A stretch of DNA of 64,000 bases from Rheinheimera pacifica (GCF_900108485.1 NZ_FNXF01000009.1:104759-168758); one strand, 5' to 3'. Positions 27,484 through 37,866 are shown, numbered from the stretch's first letter. Numbers and translations are program-made. The notes: a model not told the origin generated them from the letters alone.

Positions 27484-29601
27484 TTACCAGTACAACCAAT
27501 ACCCAACAGTCGCGGCGATTAACAGCAGCACCAGCAGTATTAAACCCCAGGGTTGTTTTTTCTCAGCATAGGGGTCTTTTAATGAGCGCTTGGCGCCTTG
27601 CGGCAACTTAGCCAAACCGGTTAACGCAGCACCAAAGGGCACATTAATTTTTGCCCGGGTATTAACCGCCCAACCATTGGCATCCAGTAAAGGCCCCAGA
27701 TTACGCCGGCGCAGTGTCATAAAAGCCATTAACATAGAAGGGCATGAAATTAGCAGCATAACGCCAAGCAGCACTAATGGCACCTGCCACCACTGCAGCG
27801 AAAACAAACCGGCAACCACGGCCGCGAGCATGGTACCCAAAGCGCCCAATGCCAAGCCAATAGCCGCAAAAATACCGGCAAATTTAGCGATATCAAAGCC
27901 AGATGTTGTCGCTGCCGGCGCTGCGGCGGCATCAGCAACGCCACTGGTAGTTTGAGTTTCAATATCTTTATCGCGCGAAGCGGCAAACTTTTGCAATTGC
28001 CCTTCAATAAAAGCGGCTACCCGCTTATAGGGTGACCAGAAAGCCTGGCGGATACTAACCGGTTGCGCCACAACTTTTATTACGCTGGCTTTCCAATCAC
28101 GGCCGTTACGGTCGTAAAATATACCATTGCGGCCAGGCACCATAAGCTCATCGACATCACCACCAGTAAGCGCAGCAACAATATTCACTGCAGCCTCACC
28201 CTGGCGGGTACAGGTACAATACACCAGATAACAGCCACTAAACGGCGACATACTGGCATGGCGGGCCATATCAGCCACATACAACACCAGCTCGCAACTG
28301 CGTTGATCCAGATACAGGGTTCCGGCCTGGAAAATGGCTTTATTTTCGCCCTGATAAAAGTCACTTAACGATACATAGTTTCGCAATAAGGTAACCAGAT
28401 TACGCTGATAGTGCACCAAACGTTCAACTGCATCGACATTATCAGCAAAGGTTTTTTCAGCCAAATCAAGCGCGATCAGCTGCTCAAGCCGCGCTGTGGC
28501 ATCGCTGGTAACTATGGCCGTTAAACGTTCAAGCGTAAGCTGATGTAATGCTGAGTCTGGCTTGGCGGCCTGCCAGGCACGCCATGTTGCCAGTTTGGCA
28601 GAAATAGCCGACCAATCGGCGAAACTTAAGCTCTCCGGCATGTTACCCAGTAAAGGCTTAACAACTACCTGGCCTAACTGCTGAATTTTCTCCGCCCAGG
28701 CCGGGTTAACACCCTGCCCTAATGGCAATACCAGACCAGCGCCTACCTCAGCCAGCGGTAAAGCAGTGATGTCATCTTCGCCCTGGCCTATAGCCCGGTT
28801 TGCCAGCACGGCGTACACTGTGGCTTCAGGGTTTAATGCCTGGGCTGCACGGCTGTCAAACGCGGCTAACTGGCAACGGACAAAAAAGTCATCTACTTTT
28901 GCCTGCACGCTATCAAATACCGCAACGGCCGCGGCGGTATCGCTACCCAGCGGATGCAAATCGTCCGACTCTGCCGCTCCGGCTTTATGCCAGTCTACTA
29001 TGGCCTGCGCCTGAGCCACAAAACTGCTTAACATCTCGGTGTCAGTGCCCATGCCGCCACTGCGATCCGCCACGCCACCTAATACACTAACAATATCGGT
29101 GATCAGCTGTTTTACATCTTCGTCAGCAGTAAGCTGGGCCATAACAACGCCGTCACCATTGCAATGATCCGGCGAAAATAAACGGGATTTATCGGCAAAA
29201 TCGTCAACTTGCAAACTGTCGTCGGCCGTTTTACCGGTATATTCCAGCACCCGCAAAGCAGCCAGTTTAATGGCAGCGCCTATTTCATCAGCGTCAGAAA
29301 TTGCATGTAATGGCACGCCTGGCGGCTGAAACATCAGCTGCGCATCAGTAAGGCGCTGACAACTCCAGCTTACTGCAGCCTGTATTTCCGGCACCCGTAT
29401 CTGGCCGTCGCCGTCGAGATCGAGCAACGCCAGAGTACGGCTGTCAATTTCCAGGCCAGAGGTTGGGCAGCTCAGCACTGTCCAGAGTTTAGGATCAAGC
29501 TCGCTCAGGTGTTGTAAGTCGGCTGCAGTTTCCAGCGCAACCTGATCAAAGCCGCCAGAGCGGAAAAAACGCCATTTATGTGGTGTAATATTGTTAGTCA
29601 C
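27484..29601 (-). CDS. Large EF-hand, membrane-anchored protein of unknown function
   Basis: About 705 residues. I place the start at the GTG at 29601, which has CAGGGAG eight bases upstream and gives VTNNITPHKWRFFRSGGFDQVALE; an in-frame ATG at 29664 adds 21 residues. Near residue 65 is a perfect 12-residue calcium-binding EF-hand loop, DLDGDGQIRVPE, with a second D/N-rich stretch further on (PDHCNGDG). The middle is soluble and helical. The C-terminal quarter has about three hydrophobic helices in two groups (about residues 570-650 and the last 25), with a short basic segment between them. I do not recognise the family. An EamA permease and a GST follow downstream on the same strand. Confidence 0.8.
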   Translation of the reverse strand: MTNNITPHKWRFFRSGGFDQVALETAADLQHLSELDPKLWTVLSCPTSGLEIDSRTLALLDLDGDGQIRVPEIQAAVSWSCQRLTDAQLMFQPPGVPLHAISDADEIGAAIKLAALRVLEYTGKTADDSLQVDDFADKSRLFSPDHCNGDGVVMAQLTADEDVKQLITDIVSVLGGVADRSGGMGTDTEMLSSFVAQAQAIVDWHKAGAAESDDLHPLGSDTAAAVAVFDSVQAKVDDFFVRCQLAAFDSRAAQALNPEATVYAVLANRAIGQGEDDITALPLAEVGAGLVLPLGQGVNPAWAEKIQQLGQVVVKPLLGNMPESLSFADWSAISAKLATWRAWQAAKPDSALHQLTLERLTAIVTSDATARLEQLIALDLAEKTFADNVDAVERLVHYQRNLVTLLRNYVSLSDFYQGENKAIFQAGTLYLDQRSCELVLYVADMARHASMSPFSGCYLVYCTCTRQGEAAVNIVAALTGGDVDELMVPGRNGIFYDRNGRDWKASVIKVVAQPVSIRQAFWSPYKRVAAFIEGQLQKFAASRDKDIETQTTSGVADAAAAPAATTSGFDIAKFAGIFAAIGLALGALGTMLAAVVAGLFSLQWWQVPLVLLGVMLLISCPSMLMAFMTLRRRNLGPLLDANGWAVNTRAKINVPFGAALTGLAKLPQGAKRSLKDPYAEKKQPWGLILLVLLLIAATVGYWLYW

Positions 29602-29873
29602 GGCCGTCACTCCCTGAGACGAAAAAATCAATTTAGCATACTGCAGCGCTGCACTATTTACCAAATACTGAATGTGTTACCGGCTATAGAATTTATCGTT
29701 TAGCGAATTTACTGACGGCTTACATTGGCTGCCTAAATAGCCTAAAGCGGAATTTTAACCCGCCGATATTGCCAAGCTATGCAGCTTTACTGCATAATCA
29801 TCCGGCTTCATTTTTGCTTTATAGCTTTTGGCCCACGCTTTGCGTGGGCTTTTTACTTTGTAGCAGCCAATAG
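29602..29873. other. 272-bp intergenic region with an orphan plus-strand terminator
   Basis: Holds the upstream region of the EF-hand gene and, at 29831-29855, a hairpin GCCCACGC/GCGTGGGC followed by TTTTTA on the plus strand. No plus-strand coding gene lies upstream of that terminator, and the T-run does not suit the minus-strand dcd gene. A short plus-strand RNA starting near the TATAGA at 29684 is possible but weakly supported. Confidence 0.35.
29831..29855 (+). terminator. Orphan rho-independent terminator
   Basis: GCCCACGC TTT GCGTGGGC stem followed by a T-run on the plus strand. It matches no annotated plus-strand gene. Confidence 0.6.
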
Positions 29874-30464
29874 TCAGCTTTTATCGTCATGGCCAATACG
29901 GCTGGCTACAGCGCCGGTTTGCTGCTGATACTTGGCATCCAGCCGCTTGTTATAAGGCCGCTCTGCCGGGCCTGTCATCAGCTCAAAATTTAGCGCACCA
30001 ATTTTCATCTGTGGCCGAAGCGCCAATGGCAGCTTACCGCTGTTGTAAAACTCCAGCACGATATTGCCAGACCAACCCGGATCAATCCGATGTGCAGTAA
30101 CATGCACCATCAAGCCCAAACGCGCTAATGAAGAGCGCCCGTCTAACCAGCCCACGATATCATCCGGCAAAGTGACCGATTCCAGCGTCATCGCCAGTGC
30201 CAGCTCTCCGGGGTGTAAAATAAATTTATCGCCATCAGCGATATAAATTTCGTCGCTCATTACGCTGTTTAAGGCTTTATCCACTTCGCCGCGCGGGCCG
30301 CTTAAATCAATATAAGCTGCCGTATGCGCAACAAAGACGCGAAATTTATTGCCCAAACGAATATCAACACTCACGCCGCTTATCATGTCGGCATCTGGCT
30401 GCGGGGTAATAGTGATTTTGCCTTCGGCTAAATAGCGCTCTATATCGCGGTCACACAGTCTCAT
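29874..30464 (-). CDS. dcd: dCTP deaminase
   Basis: A 196-residue trimeric dCTP deaminase that makes dUTP for thymidylate synthesis. The family block [38 protein letters not shown] and the catalytic region [17 protein letters not shown] with the conserved Glu are intact. It starts one base after the mrp stop, so the two are co-transcribed. Confidence 0.96.
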   Translation of the reverse strand: MRLCDRDIERYLAEGKITITPQPDADMISGVSVDIRLGNKFRVFVAHTAAYIDLSGPRGEVDKALNSVMSDEIYIADGDKFILHPGELALAMTLESVTLPDDIVGWLDGRSSLARLGLMVHVTAHRIDPGWSGNIVLEFYNSGKLPLALRPQMKIGALNFELMTGPAERPYNKRLDAKYQQQTGAVASRIGHDDKS

Positions 30465-30465
30465 T

Positions 30466-31530
30466 TTAATCGTCCGTTATTATTATTTCAGGTTGGCCGA
30501 CCGCTTGCGCAGCAGCATGCCAATGCAATGCCAGCATTAATTGCCGGCCGATTGTACGGTAAATTTGCGCCACTGGCTGCTGTTTTAGCACTATCGGTAC
30601 CCCTGCATCGGCCTGCTCGCGGATCTGTTTTTGCAGCGGTAACTGGCCCAGCACCGGCACCTGATAACGCTCTGCTAATAAGATGCCACCTTCAGTACCA
30701 AAAATATCATCCCGTGTGCCGCAGTGGCTGCACTGGTAAAAACTCATATTTTCAATCAGGCCCAACAGCGGAATATTCACCTGGCGAAACATGCTGATGG
30801 CTTTTTCTGCATCCGACAGCGCCACATCCTGCGGCGTGGTTACCACCACAGCACCGGTTACCGGCAGCTTTTGCGCCATAGTCAGCTGGATATCACCGGT
30901 GCCCGGTGGCATATCGACAATTAAATAATCCAGCTCTGGCCACAGTGTTTCGTTCAACAGTTGCAACAAAGCCTGGCTGGCCATAGGGCCGCGCCATACC
31001 GAGGCTTGCTGTGGGTCAACCAGAAAGCCGATAGACTGCAAATACACGCCATGGGCAAACTTGGGCTGCATCAGTTTATTATCCGGCGAGCTGATCTTCT
31101 CGCCGCTCAGCCCCAGCATCACAGGAATAGACGGACCATAAATATCAGCATCCAGCAAGCCAACTTTGGCGCCTTCCAGCGCCAGTGCTGCCGCCAGATT
31201 AACGGCAGTGGTGGATTTACCCACCCCGCCCTTGCCCGACGCAACAAGAATAATCTGCTTAATATCTTTAAATACCGGCGCTGTTGTCAGTTGGTAATCA
31301 AGCGTTAACTGATAACTAAAGCCGGCATCAAGCAACGCCTGTTGCAGCGGCTGCGCTATGGATAACAACGGCAGCTTCAGGCTGATACGCAGATTGTTTT
31401 TCTGCAGACTTACGCTCTCGAGTAATAACGCCAGCGGCGCACCGCTGTCAGGCAATTGCCAGTGTTGCAGCAACTGCTGGGCAGCCTCTGGTAAAGTGTC
31501 GGTTTTGGCGGATTTAAACCAGTTAAACAT
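30466..31530 (-). CDS. apbC: Iron-sulfur cluster carrier protein Mrp/ApbC
   Basis: A 354-residue P-loop NTPase that carries Fe-S clusters to apoproteins. The deviant Walker A is [17 protein letters not shown], and the downstream switch regions ([32 protein letters not shown]) are present. The cluster-binding CxxC is [10 protein letters not shown] near residue 265. The N-terminal domain before the P-loop is short and variable. I take the ATG at 31530 because GGA lies eight bases upstream; the TTG two codons earlier is an alternative. Divergent from metG, the usual arrangement in gammaproteobacteria. Confidence 0.94.
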   Translation of the reverse strand: MFNWFKSAKTDTLPEAAQQLLQHWQLPDSGAPLALLLESVSLQKNNLRISLKLPLLSIAQPLQQALLDAGFSYQLTLDYQLTTAPVFKDIKQIILVASGKGGVGKSTTAVNLAAALALEGAKVGLLDADIYGPSIPVMLGLSGEKISSPDNKLMQPKFAHGVYLQSIGFLVDPQQASVWRGPMASQALLQLLNETLWPELDYLIVDMPPGTGDIQLTMAQKLPVTGAVVVTTPQDVALSDAEKAISMFRQVNIPLLGLIENMSFYQCSHCGTRDDIFGTEGGILLAERYQVPVLGQLPLQKQIREQADAGVPIVLKQQPVAQIYRTIGRQLMLALHWHAAAQAVGQPEIIITDD

Positions 31531-31571
31531 CAGCAAGTTCCAAATTCAGGCGTTAACACGTTTTTTTAGCA

Positions 31572-31597
31572 GATCCGCACCTTGGCGGGTGCGGATC
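31572..31597. promoter_or_regulatory. Hairpin in the apbC-metG intergenic region
   Basis: GATCCGCACC / GGTGCGGATC, a perfect 10-bp stem with a 6-base loop, 65 bases before metG. No T-run follows on either strand, so it is not a plain terminator; it could be a leader structure or a protein site. Confidence 0.35.
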
Positions 31598-31661
31598 GAT
31601 GGCGGCTAGTGTATCATTTAGTGAAATTTTTTCAGTTATTTATGCAAAAGAGCACCGCTTA

Positions 31662-33710
31662 ATGTCGACACGCAAAATACTCGTTACCAGCGCTTTACCC
31701 TATGCCAACGGCCCTATCCATTTAGGCCACTTACTGGAATACATTCAAACCGATATCTGGGCCCGGTTTCAAAAAGCCCGCGGCCATGAATGCTATTACG
31801 TTTGCGCCGATGATGCGCACGGCACGCCTATTATGCTCAAAGCGCAGGAACAGGGCATTACACCCGAGCAAATGATTGCAAAAACCAATATTGAACACCA
31901 GGCTGACTTTGCCGGTTTCGGCATTGGCTTTGACAATTATCACTCGACCCACAGCGAAGAGAACCGCGAATTTGCCAGCCAGATTTACAATAAACTTAAT
32001 GATGGCGGTTACATTAAGCGTAAAACCATCAGCCAGTTATTCGACCCGGAAAAGCAAATGTTTTTGCCCGACCGTTTTGTTAAAGGTGATTGCCCCAAAT
32101 GTGGCGCCCTGGATCAAAACGGCGACAGCTGCGATGTCTGCGGTGCCACCTACAGCCCAACCGAAGTAAAAAATGCCCGCTCCGTGGTATCCGGCGCCAC
32201 ACCGGTATTAAAAGACTCTGAGCATTATTTCTTTGATTTACCGGCTTTTAGCCAGATGTTACAAGACTGGACACGCAGCGGCAGCTTGCAGGATGAAATG
32301 GCCAATAAACTGCAGGAATGGTTTAAAGACGGCCTGCAAATGTGGGATATCAGCCGTGATGCACCCTACTTTGGCTTTGAAATACCCAATGCACCGGGCA
32401 AATTCTTTTATGTCTGGTTAGATGCACCTATTGGTTATCTGGCCAGCTTTAAAAACCTGTGCGATAAAACCGGTATCGACTTTGACAGCTTCTGGCGGTT
32501 AGATTCTGACGCCGAGATATACCACTTTATCGGCAAAGACATTATTTATTTTCACAGCCTGTTTTGGCCAGCCATGCTGCATGGCGCAGGTATGCGCAAA
32601 CCCAACGCCATTTTCGCCCACGGTTTTGTTACCGTAAACGGTGCCAAAATGTCCAAGTCGCGCGGTACTTTTATTAAAGCACGCACTTATCTGGATCATT
32701 TAAACCCGGAATACCTGCGCTATTACTTTGCCTCGAAGCTTAGCAGCAGCATTATTGATCTGGATTTGAACCTGGATGATTTCAGCCAGAAGGTCAATGC
32801 CGATTTAGTCGGTAAAGTGGTCAATATCGCCAGCCGCTGTGCCAGCTTTATTACTAAGCGCTATGATGGCAAGTTATCGGCTACCGTGGCTGAACCTGCC
32901 CTGCTGGCAGAATTTACCGCTATGGGCGAAAGCATCGCCGACAGCTTTGAAAAACGTGAGTTTGCCCGGGCTATCCGCGACATTATGGCGCTGGCCGATA
33001 AGGCTAACCAATACATTGATGCCAAAGCGCCCTGGGTACTGGTAAAAGATGATAGCAAACAGCAAGAAGCGCATGACGTATGCTCAATGGGCATTAACCT
33101 GTTTCGCGTATTAATGCATTATTTAAAACCGGTGTTGCCGTTAATGGCCGCAGAAACAGAAGCCTTTTTAAACAGCGAACTGAACTGGCAAAATTATCAG
33201 CTGCCGTTAACCAACCATGCAATCAACCCGTTTAAAGCGCTGATGCAGCGGGTTGACCCGGTAAAAGTCACCGCTATGCTGGATGCCTCGAAAGAAAACC
33301 TGCAACCACAAACGGCGGCACCGGTTAAAACGGCCGTTAAAACTGAAAAAGCGCCGGTGGCAGAGCGCGAACCAATCAGCGATACCATCAGCATTGATGA
33401 TTTTGCCAAAATTGATTTGCGGGTGGCCAAAATCATTAAAGCCAGCGCGGTAGAAGGTGCCGACAAACTGGTGCAACTGCAACTGGATATTGGCGGTGGC
33501 GAAGTACGCCAGGTGTTTGCCGGTATTAAATCGGCCTACAGCCCGGAGCAACTTGAAGGCCGCTTAACCGTGATGGTGGCAAACCTTGCACCACGCAAAA
33601 TGCGCTTTGGTTTATCCGAGGGTATGGTGCTAGCCGCAGGCCCTGGCGGCAGCGACTTGTTTATTCTGTCACCGGATGACGGTGCCCAGCCCGGTATGCG
33701 CGTGAAGTAA
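31662..33710 (+). CDS. metG: Methionyl-tRNA synthetase
   Basis: A 682-residue class I synthetase with an appended C-terminal tRNA-binding domain. The HIGH motif is in [17 protein letters not shown], the zinc knuckle in [18 protein letters not shown], and the KMSKS loop in [11 protein letters not shown] near residue 329. The C-terminal OB-fold ([13 protein letters not shown] onwards) gives dimerisation and tRNA binding, as in E. coli. The ATG at 31662 begins [14 protein letters not shown]; an upstream start at 31599 would add 21 unlikely residues. Confidence 0.97.
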   Translation: MSTRKILVTSALPYANGPIHLGHLLEYIQTDIWARFQKARGHECYYVCADDAHGTPIMLKAQEQGITPEQMIAKTNIEHQADFAGFGIGFDNYHSTHSEENREFASQIYNKLNDGGYIKRKTISQLFDPEKQMFLPDRFVKGDCPKCGALDQNGDSCDVCGATYSPTEVKNARSVVSGATPVLKDSEHYFFDLPAFSQMLQDWTRSGSLQDEMANKLQEWFKDGLQMWDISRDAPYFGFEIPNAPGKFFYVWLDAPIGYLASFKNLCDKTGIDFDSFWRLDSDAEIYHFIGKDIIYFHSLFWPAMLHGAGMRKPNAIFAHGFVTVNGAKMSKSRGTFIKARTYLDHLNPEYLRYYFASKLSSSIIDLDLNLDDFSQKVNADLVGKVVNIASRCASFITKRYDGKLSATVAEPALLAEFTAMGESIADSFEKREFARAIRDIMALADKANQYIDAKAPWVLVKDDSKQQEAHDVCSMGINLFRVLMHYLKPVLPLMAAETEAFLNSELNWQNYQLPLTNHAINPFKALMQRVDPVKVTAMLDASKENLQPQTAAPVKTAVKTEKAPVAEREPISDTISIDDFAKIDLRVAKIIKASAVEGADKLVQLQLDIGGGEVRQVFAGIKSAYSPEQLEGRLTVMVANLAPRKMRFGLSEGMVLAAGPGGSDLFILSPDDGAQPGMRVK

Positions 33711-33716
33711 CAGTTT

Positions 33717-33745
33717 CAGGCAGCTCTTGGCTGCCTGTATTTTTT
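33717..33745 (+). terminator. Rho-independent terminator after metG
   Basis: CAGGCAGC / GCTGCCTG stem with a five-base loop followed by TATTTTTT, seven bases after the metG stop and just before the MFS gene. Confidence 0.85.
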
Positions 33746-33755
33746 AAGGCAGAGG

Positions 33756-35174
33756 ATGACCAGTAAAAGCCCTTATCGCAGCTTTAGTGCTTTATTTCTT
33801 ACCACCTTGCTAATGTTGGTGGCCCAGGGTTCGTTATCAACTTACCTTGGCTTATCGCTGGCACAGCAAAATGTCGATTCTATCTGGATTGGCGCGTTAA
33901 TGTCCTGCTATTACCTTGGCCTGGTGCTGGGATCTAAGCTTGGCCACAAAGTTATTGCTCAGGTTGGCCATATCCGGGCTTTTGTCGCCAGCGCAGCTAT
34001 TGTCAGTGCCTGTGCGATGAGCCATGTGCTGATAAACCAACTGGAGATCTGGCTGGTAATGCGCGTTATCGTCGGTATGGGCATGATGTGCCAGTATATG
34101 GTGCTGGAAAGCTGGCTGAACGAGCAAACCGAAAGCTCGCAGCGTGGCACCGTGTTCGCCTTTTATATGATTACCTCTTACCTTGGCATGATTGGTGGCC
34201 AGTTGATGCTTAGCCAGTTCCCTGAGCTTGGCATAGCACCACTGCTGATTATCAGCATGTGTTACTCGCTGTGTATAGTACCGATAGCGCTAACTAAACG
34301 TATTCACCCGGCACCACTGCAACCGGCGCCGCTGAAAATTCTGGCGTTCTGGAAACTGGTGCCTCAGTCGCTAACTGCGGTGACGGTAGCCGGCATGATG
34401 GCAGGCGCTTTTTATGGCCTGGCCCCAGCTTATGCTGCCAGCAAGGGCATGAATACTGAACAGGTAACCCTGTTTATGTCTGTTACTATACTGGCCGGTC
34501 TGCTGGCACAGTGGCCAATGGGCAAAATTTCTGACCGCATTCCGCGCAGCCGTATTTTGCGCTTTAATGCAGCCATACTTAGCATTCTTACGCTATCAAT
34601 GGCTTTATTGCCATTAACCGGCTTTGCCTTACTAATTGCCACCTTTTGCTACGGCGTGCTGGCGTTTACGCTTTATCCTATCGCCTCGGCTTTTGCCAAC
34701 CAAAACGTAGAGCAAAACGATCGGGTGGCCTTATCTGCCACAGTATTGCTGACCTTTGGCCTGGGCGCCTGTTTTGGCCCGCTGCTGGCGTCGGCACTGA
34801 TGCAGTTAGTTGGCCCTGCTATGCTGTATGCCTTTATCAGCTGCTGTGCCCTAACACTGTTTTTGCGGCTGATCCGGGTAAATTACACGCAAAAAATGGT
34901 TAAGCGGATGATGGACGAACAGCAAAATGCCCAGTTTAAAATGGGCTCGGGTGATTTGGTATCATCACCACTGGCGGCCGCGCTTGATCCGCGTGTTGAC
35001 GAAGAAGTGGTTGTGGCACAAATGCGCGACGAAGACTTTATTGCCGCTTATCAGCAGGTACCTGCCGGCTATGACGAAGATATTGAACAAGAGCAGCAAG
35101 CGGAAGATCATTTTGAGCCTGGCGAGCCAGCTGACAACTACCCGCGCAATACTGAGCAAAACAAAACCGTCTGA
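33756..35174 (+). CDS. MFS transporter (YcaD-like)
   Basis: A 472-residue major facilitator with twelve helices. The MFS loop 2-3 motif region is LGSKLGHKVIAQVGHIRAF and helix 4 contains RVIVGMGMMCQYMVLESWLNE, as in the YcaD-like subfamily. A hydrophilic acidic tail of about 80 residues rich in Glu, Asp and Gln follows the last helix. Substrate is unknown. A ribosome-binding site lies close to the preceding terminator (AAGGCAGAGG). Confidence 0.85.
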   Translation: MTSKSPYRSFSALFLTTLLMLVAQGSLSTYLGLSLAQQNVDSIWIGALMSCYYLGLVLGSKLGHKVIAQVGHIRAFVASAAIVSACAMSHVLINQLEIWLVMRVIVGMGMMCQYMVLESWLNEQTESSQRGTVFAFYMITSYLGMIGGQLMLSQFPELGIAPLLIISMCYSLCIVPIALTKRIHPAPLQPAPLKILAFWKLVPQSLTAVTVAGMMAGAFYGLAPAYAASKGMNTEQVTLFMSVTILAGLLAQWPMGKISDRIPRSRILRFNAAILSILTLSMALLPLTGFALLIATFCYGVLAFTLYPIASAFANQNVEQNDRVALSATVLLTFGLGACFGPLLASALMQLVGPAMLYAFISCCALTLFLRLIRVNYTQKMVKRMMDEQQNAQFKMGSGDLVSSPLAAALDPRVDEEVVVAQMRDEDFIAAYQQVPAGYDEDIEQEQQAEDHFEPGEPADNYPRNTEQNKTV

Positions 35175-35187
35175 AGACGGTTTTGTT
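35160..35187 (+). terminator. Terminator at the end of the MFS gene
   Basis: AACAAAACCGTC TGAA GACGGTTTTGTT, a perfect 12-bp stem. It overlaps the last codons and stop of the MFS gene and lies between convergent genes, so it may serve both strands. Confidence 0.75.
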
Positions 35188-35217
35188 GCTGTGCTGGTTA
35201 TTGTGCAATTAACTGCG

Positions 35218-36687
35218 TTAGTTACTGTGCATAACTACTTTGTTCCACAGGTTCTGGTTTTTCACATAAGAGAAATATTCATCCGGCCGCCAGAATTTAG
35301 GCAGCAACGGCATGTTTTTGCGCTCTTCAAAGTTTGATACCAGTTTGCTCAAAATTTCCAGTAAGCGCTCTTCGCTGATCCGCTCCAGCTTTTTGCGCGC
35401 TTGCGGGTAGTACAGGTTGTTTTCTACACTGACGATACAACCCTGGGCAGACACGTTATACGTGAGGTTACGGGTTACCATTCGGCAAACCGGTTGGCGA
35501 ATATCGGCCGGATAAAGCCCGGTAACGATGGCATATTCGTAACGATCCAGATCTTGCCGATCTGAGTCTTTCGGAATGTAGGTTATGCCAAAGCCCTGCG
35601 GGAAAATACCGGTAATACTTAGCAGTGCATCTACTGCGACCTTACTGTATACGCCCTTCTCGACGCCTTTTTCCAGCACCAGTGCTACTTTAGGTAAGGT
35701 TTCATAGGCAAAGCTGCTTTTAGTCGACAACACCACCGAGGTATAAATTTGTGGAATTTTAAGCAAATTACCAATACCGTGCTCGGGCTTAATGGCATTT
35801 TTCAGCAAGGTGAGAACAAAATTCTGCCGTTCGCCTTCGAGCTTAATAAACTGGTCACGCTCTTCTTTGGAATTACCGCTGTATTTATCCAGCCCTAACC
35901 CCTGAGTAATATATTTCAGGCTTTCGCGATAACTAATTTGTAGTAACGCCAGCCGCTCGTCATTCTCAAGCACGCGAAACTCGTCAGCTTTGCCATCGGC
36001 ACCTTTTAATATCAACAGTGCTTCAGGGTGGCAATTACCAATGTCCTGCAACAGTGCGGCCATTAACAACGGGATCTGCACATCGTCCCGAAACGGGTTA
36101 TACTCGTCTTTGCCCGCTTTTAAGCCTTTGCTGGCCTGATACCGCTGCTGTACATAGGCATTATTCAGCTCACCATCGGCCAGTAGTTTGTCCAGCAACC
36201 GCAGGGACAAAATAGCTTTATACAGGTGCTTACTTTTCTGATTACTGGCGGCAACATGCTTGCCTTCGGTCGGTGATAGCAGCTGAATAGTACCGAGTAA
36301 TTTGGCACTATTCATATGAGTGTCTTCCTGTGATTCGCCCTGACATAACTCCAGAATATCCAGGCATATCTTTTTCAGTGCCGCCATCCGTGTACTGGCT
36401 TCTTCATTGCGGGCCTGCTGAAAGGTTTGCCTTTCATTTTGCGCTTGCTGCAAATTGCGTTCGACCAAAGCCAGATCGCGCTTATTTACCTGTTTCTGCC
36501 GGTTTTCAAATAAAAATACCTGTTGTTCCAGTTCAGTTTTTTCTGCCTGTTGCGCTACCGCCTGCTGAAAATACTGCACCGCCTGCTCGTACAATGAGTC
36601 GGCTACTGCAGTAGTATCACAAATACGGTTAATCAGTGTTGACACCAACTTGCTGTAAGTTGATTTTCCGATGGTACCTAAAGTCAT
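35218..36687 (-). CDS. Hypothetical protein with a degenerate HD-like domain
   Basis: A 489-residue cytoplasmic protein with no signal peptide or membrane helix. Residues about 40-105 are strongly helical and Gln/Glu-rich, consistent with a coiled coil. Around residue 205-220 the segment LMAALLQDIGNCHPEALLIL resembles the AALLHDIG core of HD and HD-GYP phosphohydrolases, but the metal-ligand His is replaced by Gln. The middle segment AILSLRLLDKLLADGELN also recalls HD-GYP helices. The C-terminal 150 residues (ITGIFPQGFGITYIPKDS onward) have no match I know. A non-catalytic binding protein is a reasonable guess. Confidence 0.7.
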   Translation of the reverse strand: MTLGTIGKSTYSKLVSTLINRICDTTAVADSLYEQAVQYFQQAVAQQAEKTELEQQVFLFENRQKQVNKRDLALVERNLQQAQNERQTFQQARNEEASTRMAALKKICLDILELCQGESQEDTHMNSAKLLGTIQLLSPTEGKHVAASNQKSKHLYKAILSLRLLDKLLADGELNNAYVQQRYQASKGLKAGKDEYNPFRDDVQIPLLMAALLQDIGNCHPEALLILKGADGKADEFRVLENDERLALLQISYRESLKYITQGLGLDKYSGNSKEERDQFIKLEGERQNFVLTLLKNAIKPEHGIGNLLKIPQIYTSVVLSTKSSFAYETLPKVALVLEKGVEKGVYSKVAVDALLSITGIFPQGFGITYIPKDSDRQDLDRYEYAIVTGLYPADIRQPVCRMVTRNLTYNVSAQGCIVSVENNLYYPQARKKLERISEERLLEILSKLVSNFEERKNMPLLPKFWRPDEYFSYVKNQNLWNKVVMHSN

Positions 36688-36771
36688 TCTGGTAAGGCGT
36701 CCTTGTTACAATATGCGCGCTGCCCCGCTAGCAGAAAAACTATGTGCGGGCATGTAAACGTTTTCGGCAAA

Positions 36772-37767
36772 TCAGAATGTTAACACAAGCTTGCCAATGG
36801 TGGCATTACTGGCCATTAGCTGATGTGCAATTTGTGCCTGGCGCCAGTCAAATTGTTGTTGCAGCACCGGCTGTATTTGGCGCTGCGCCAGCATGGTAGC
36901 AAAAGCCTGACTAAACGCCTGAGTAAGATTAGTTTTATACCGGTTACTGCGATTACGCAAGGTAGAACATATCAGCTGGCCGCGGCGTTTAAATAAAGGT
37001 GCTAAATTCAGCTGTGGTATGTCGTGCCCACCCATCATGGCATACAGCACTATTTTGCCATCCATTGCCAGTAACCGCATCTCACGGCTGATGTACTCGC
37101 CGGCTACCGGGTCCAGCACCAGATCCACGCCTTGCGGCCAGTGGCTGGCCAATTCCTGCTCAAAAGCAGTTGTTTTATAGTTTATCGCCAGCTCAGCGCC
37201 CAGCGCAGTGCATATGGCCAACTTTTCGGCACTGCTGGCCGTAACCGCCACTTTTGCGCCAATGGCTTTTGCCAGTTGTATGGCTGCCGTACCCACCCCA
37301 CTGGCGCCAGCGTGAATAAGCACCCGCTGATTAGTTTGCAGGTTACCAATACTGCACAATAACTGATAAGCAGTTAAGAAGACCTCTGCCGTTGCGGCAG
37401 CTTCTGCCATGCTGTAGCCTGCCGGCACCGCCATGGCATGGCCGGCATGCAGCAGTGCATACTCTGCATAACCCCCACCTGGCACCAAACCAAACACCGC
37501 TTTACCTAACCAGCTTTTATGCAGTGGCCCGGCAGCAACTACCACACCCGCTACTTCCAGCCCCAGAATGTCGCTTTCGCCCTCTGGTGGCGGATACAAG
37601 CCACGGCGCTGCATTAAATCTGCGCGGTTAATACCTGCAGCGGCGACCTTAACCAGCAGTTGCTCTGCTGACGGTTGTGGCACTGCACGTTGTTCGATAC
37701 GCAATGTGCTGTCTTTACCTGCGTTTTCTACGGCAATAACCTGCATAGTGGCTGGAATGCTGACCAA
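36772..37767 (-). CDS. NAD(P)H quinone oxidoreductase, PIG3/zinc-type alcohol dehydrogenase family
   Basis: A 331-residue medium-chain dehydrogenase without the zinc ligands, of the quinone-oxidoreductase class. GroES-like N-terminus with AAAGINRADLMQRRGLYPPP and the nucleotide loop VLIHAGASGVGTAAIQLAKAIGAKV are diagnostic of the PIG3 branch. It likely reduces quinones or enones with NADPH. Translation appears to begin at a TTG (37767) six bases after a perfect AAGGAG; the ATG seven codons later is the alternative. Confidence 0.9.
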   Translation of the reverse strand: MVSIPATMQVIAVENAGKDSTLRIEQRAVPQPSAEQLLVKVAAAGINRADLMQRRGLYPPPEGESDILGLEVAGVVVAAGPLHKSWLGKAVFGLVPGGGYAEYALLHAGHAMAVPAGYSMAEAAATAEVFLTAYQLLCSIGNLQTNQRVLIHAGASGVGTAAIQLAKAIGAKVAVTASSAEKLAICTALGAELAINYKTTAFEQELASHWPQGVDLVLDPVAGEYISREMRLLAMDGKIVLYAMMGGHDIPQLNLAPLFKRRGQLICSTLRNRSNRYKTNLTQAFSQAFATMLAQRQIQPVLQQQFDWRQAQIAHQLMASNATIGKLVLTF

Positions 37768-37866
37768 AACTAACTCCTTAGCAAATTGGCTGCTTAGCTT
37801 AAATTGTGCTTTAGCTTTGGGCAGCGCTTCTCTACAATGCGGCCTTTAGTCTAGCACAGTGTGTAA

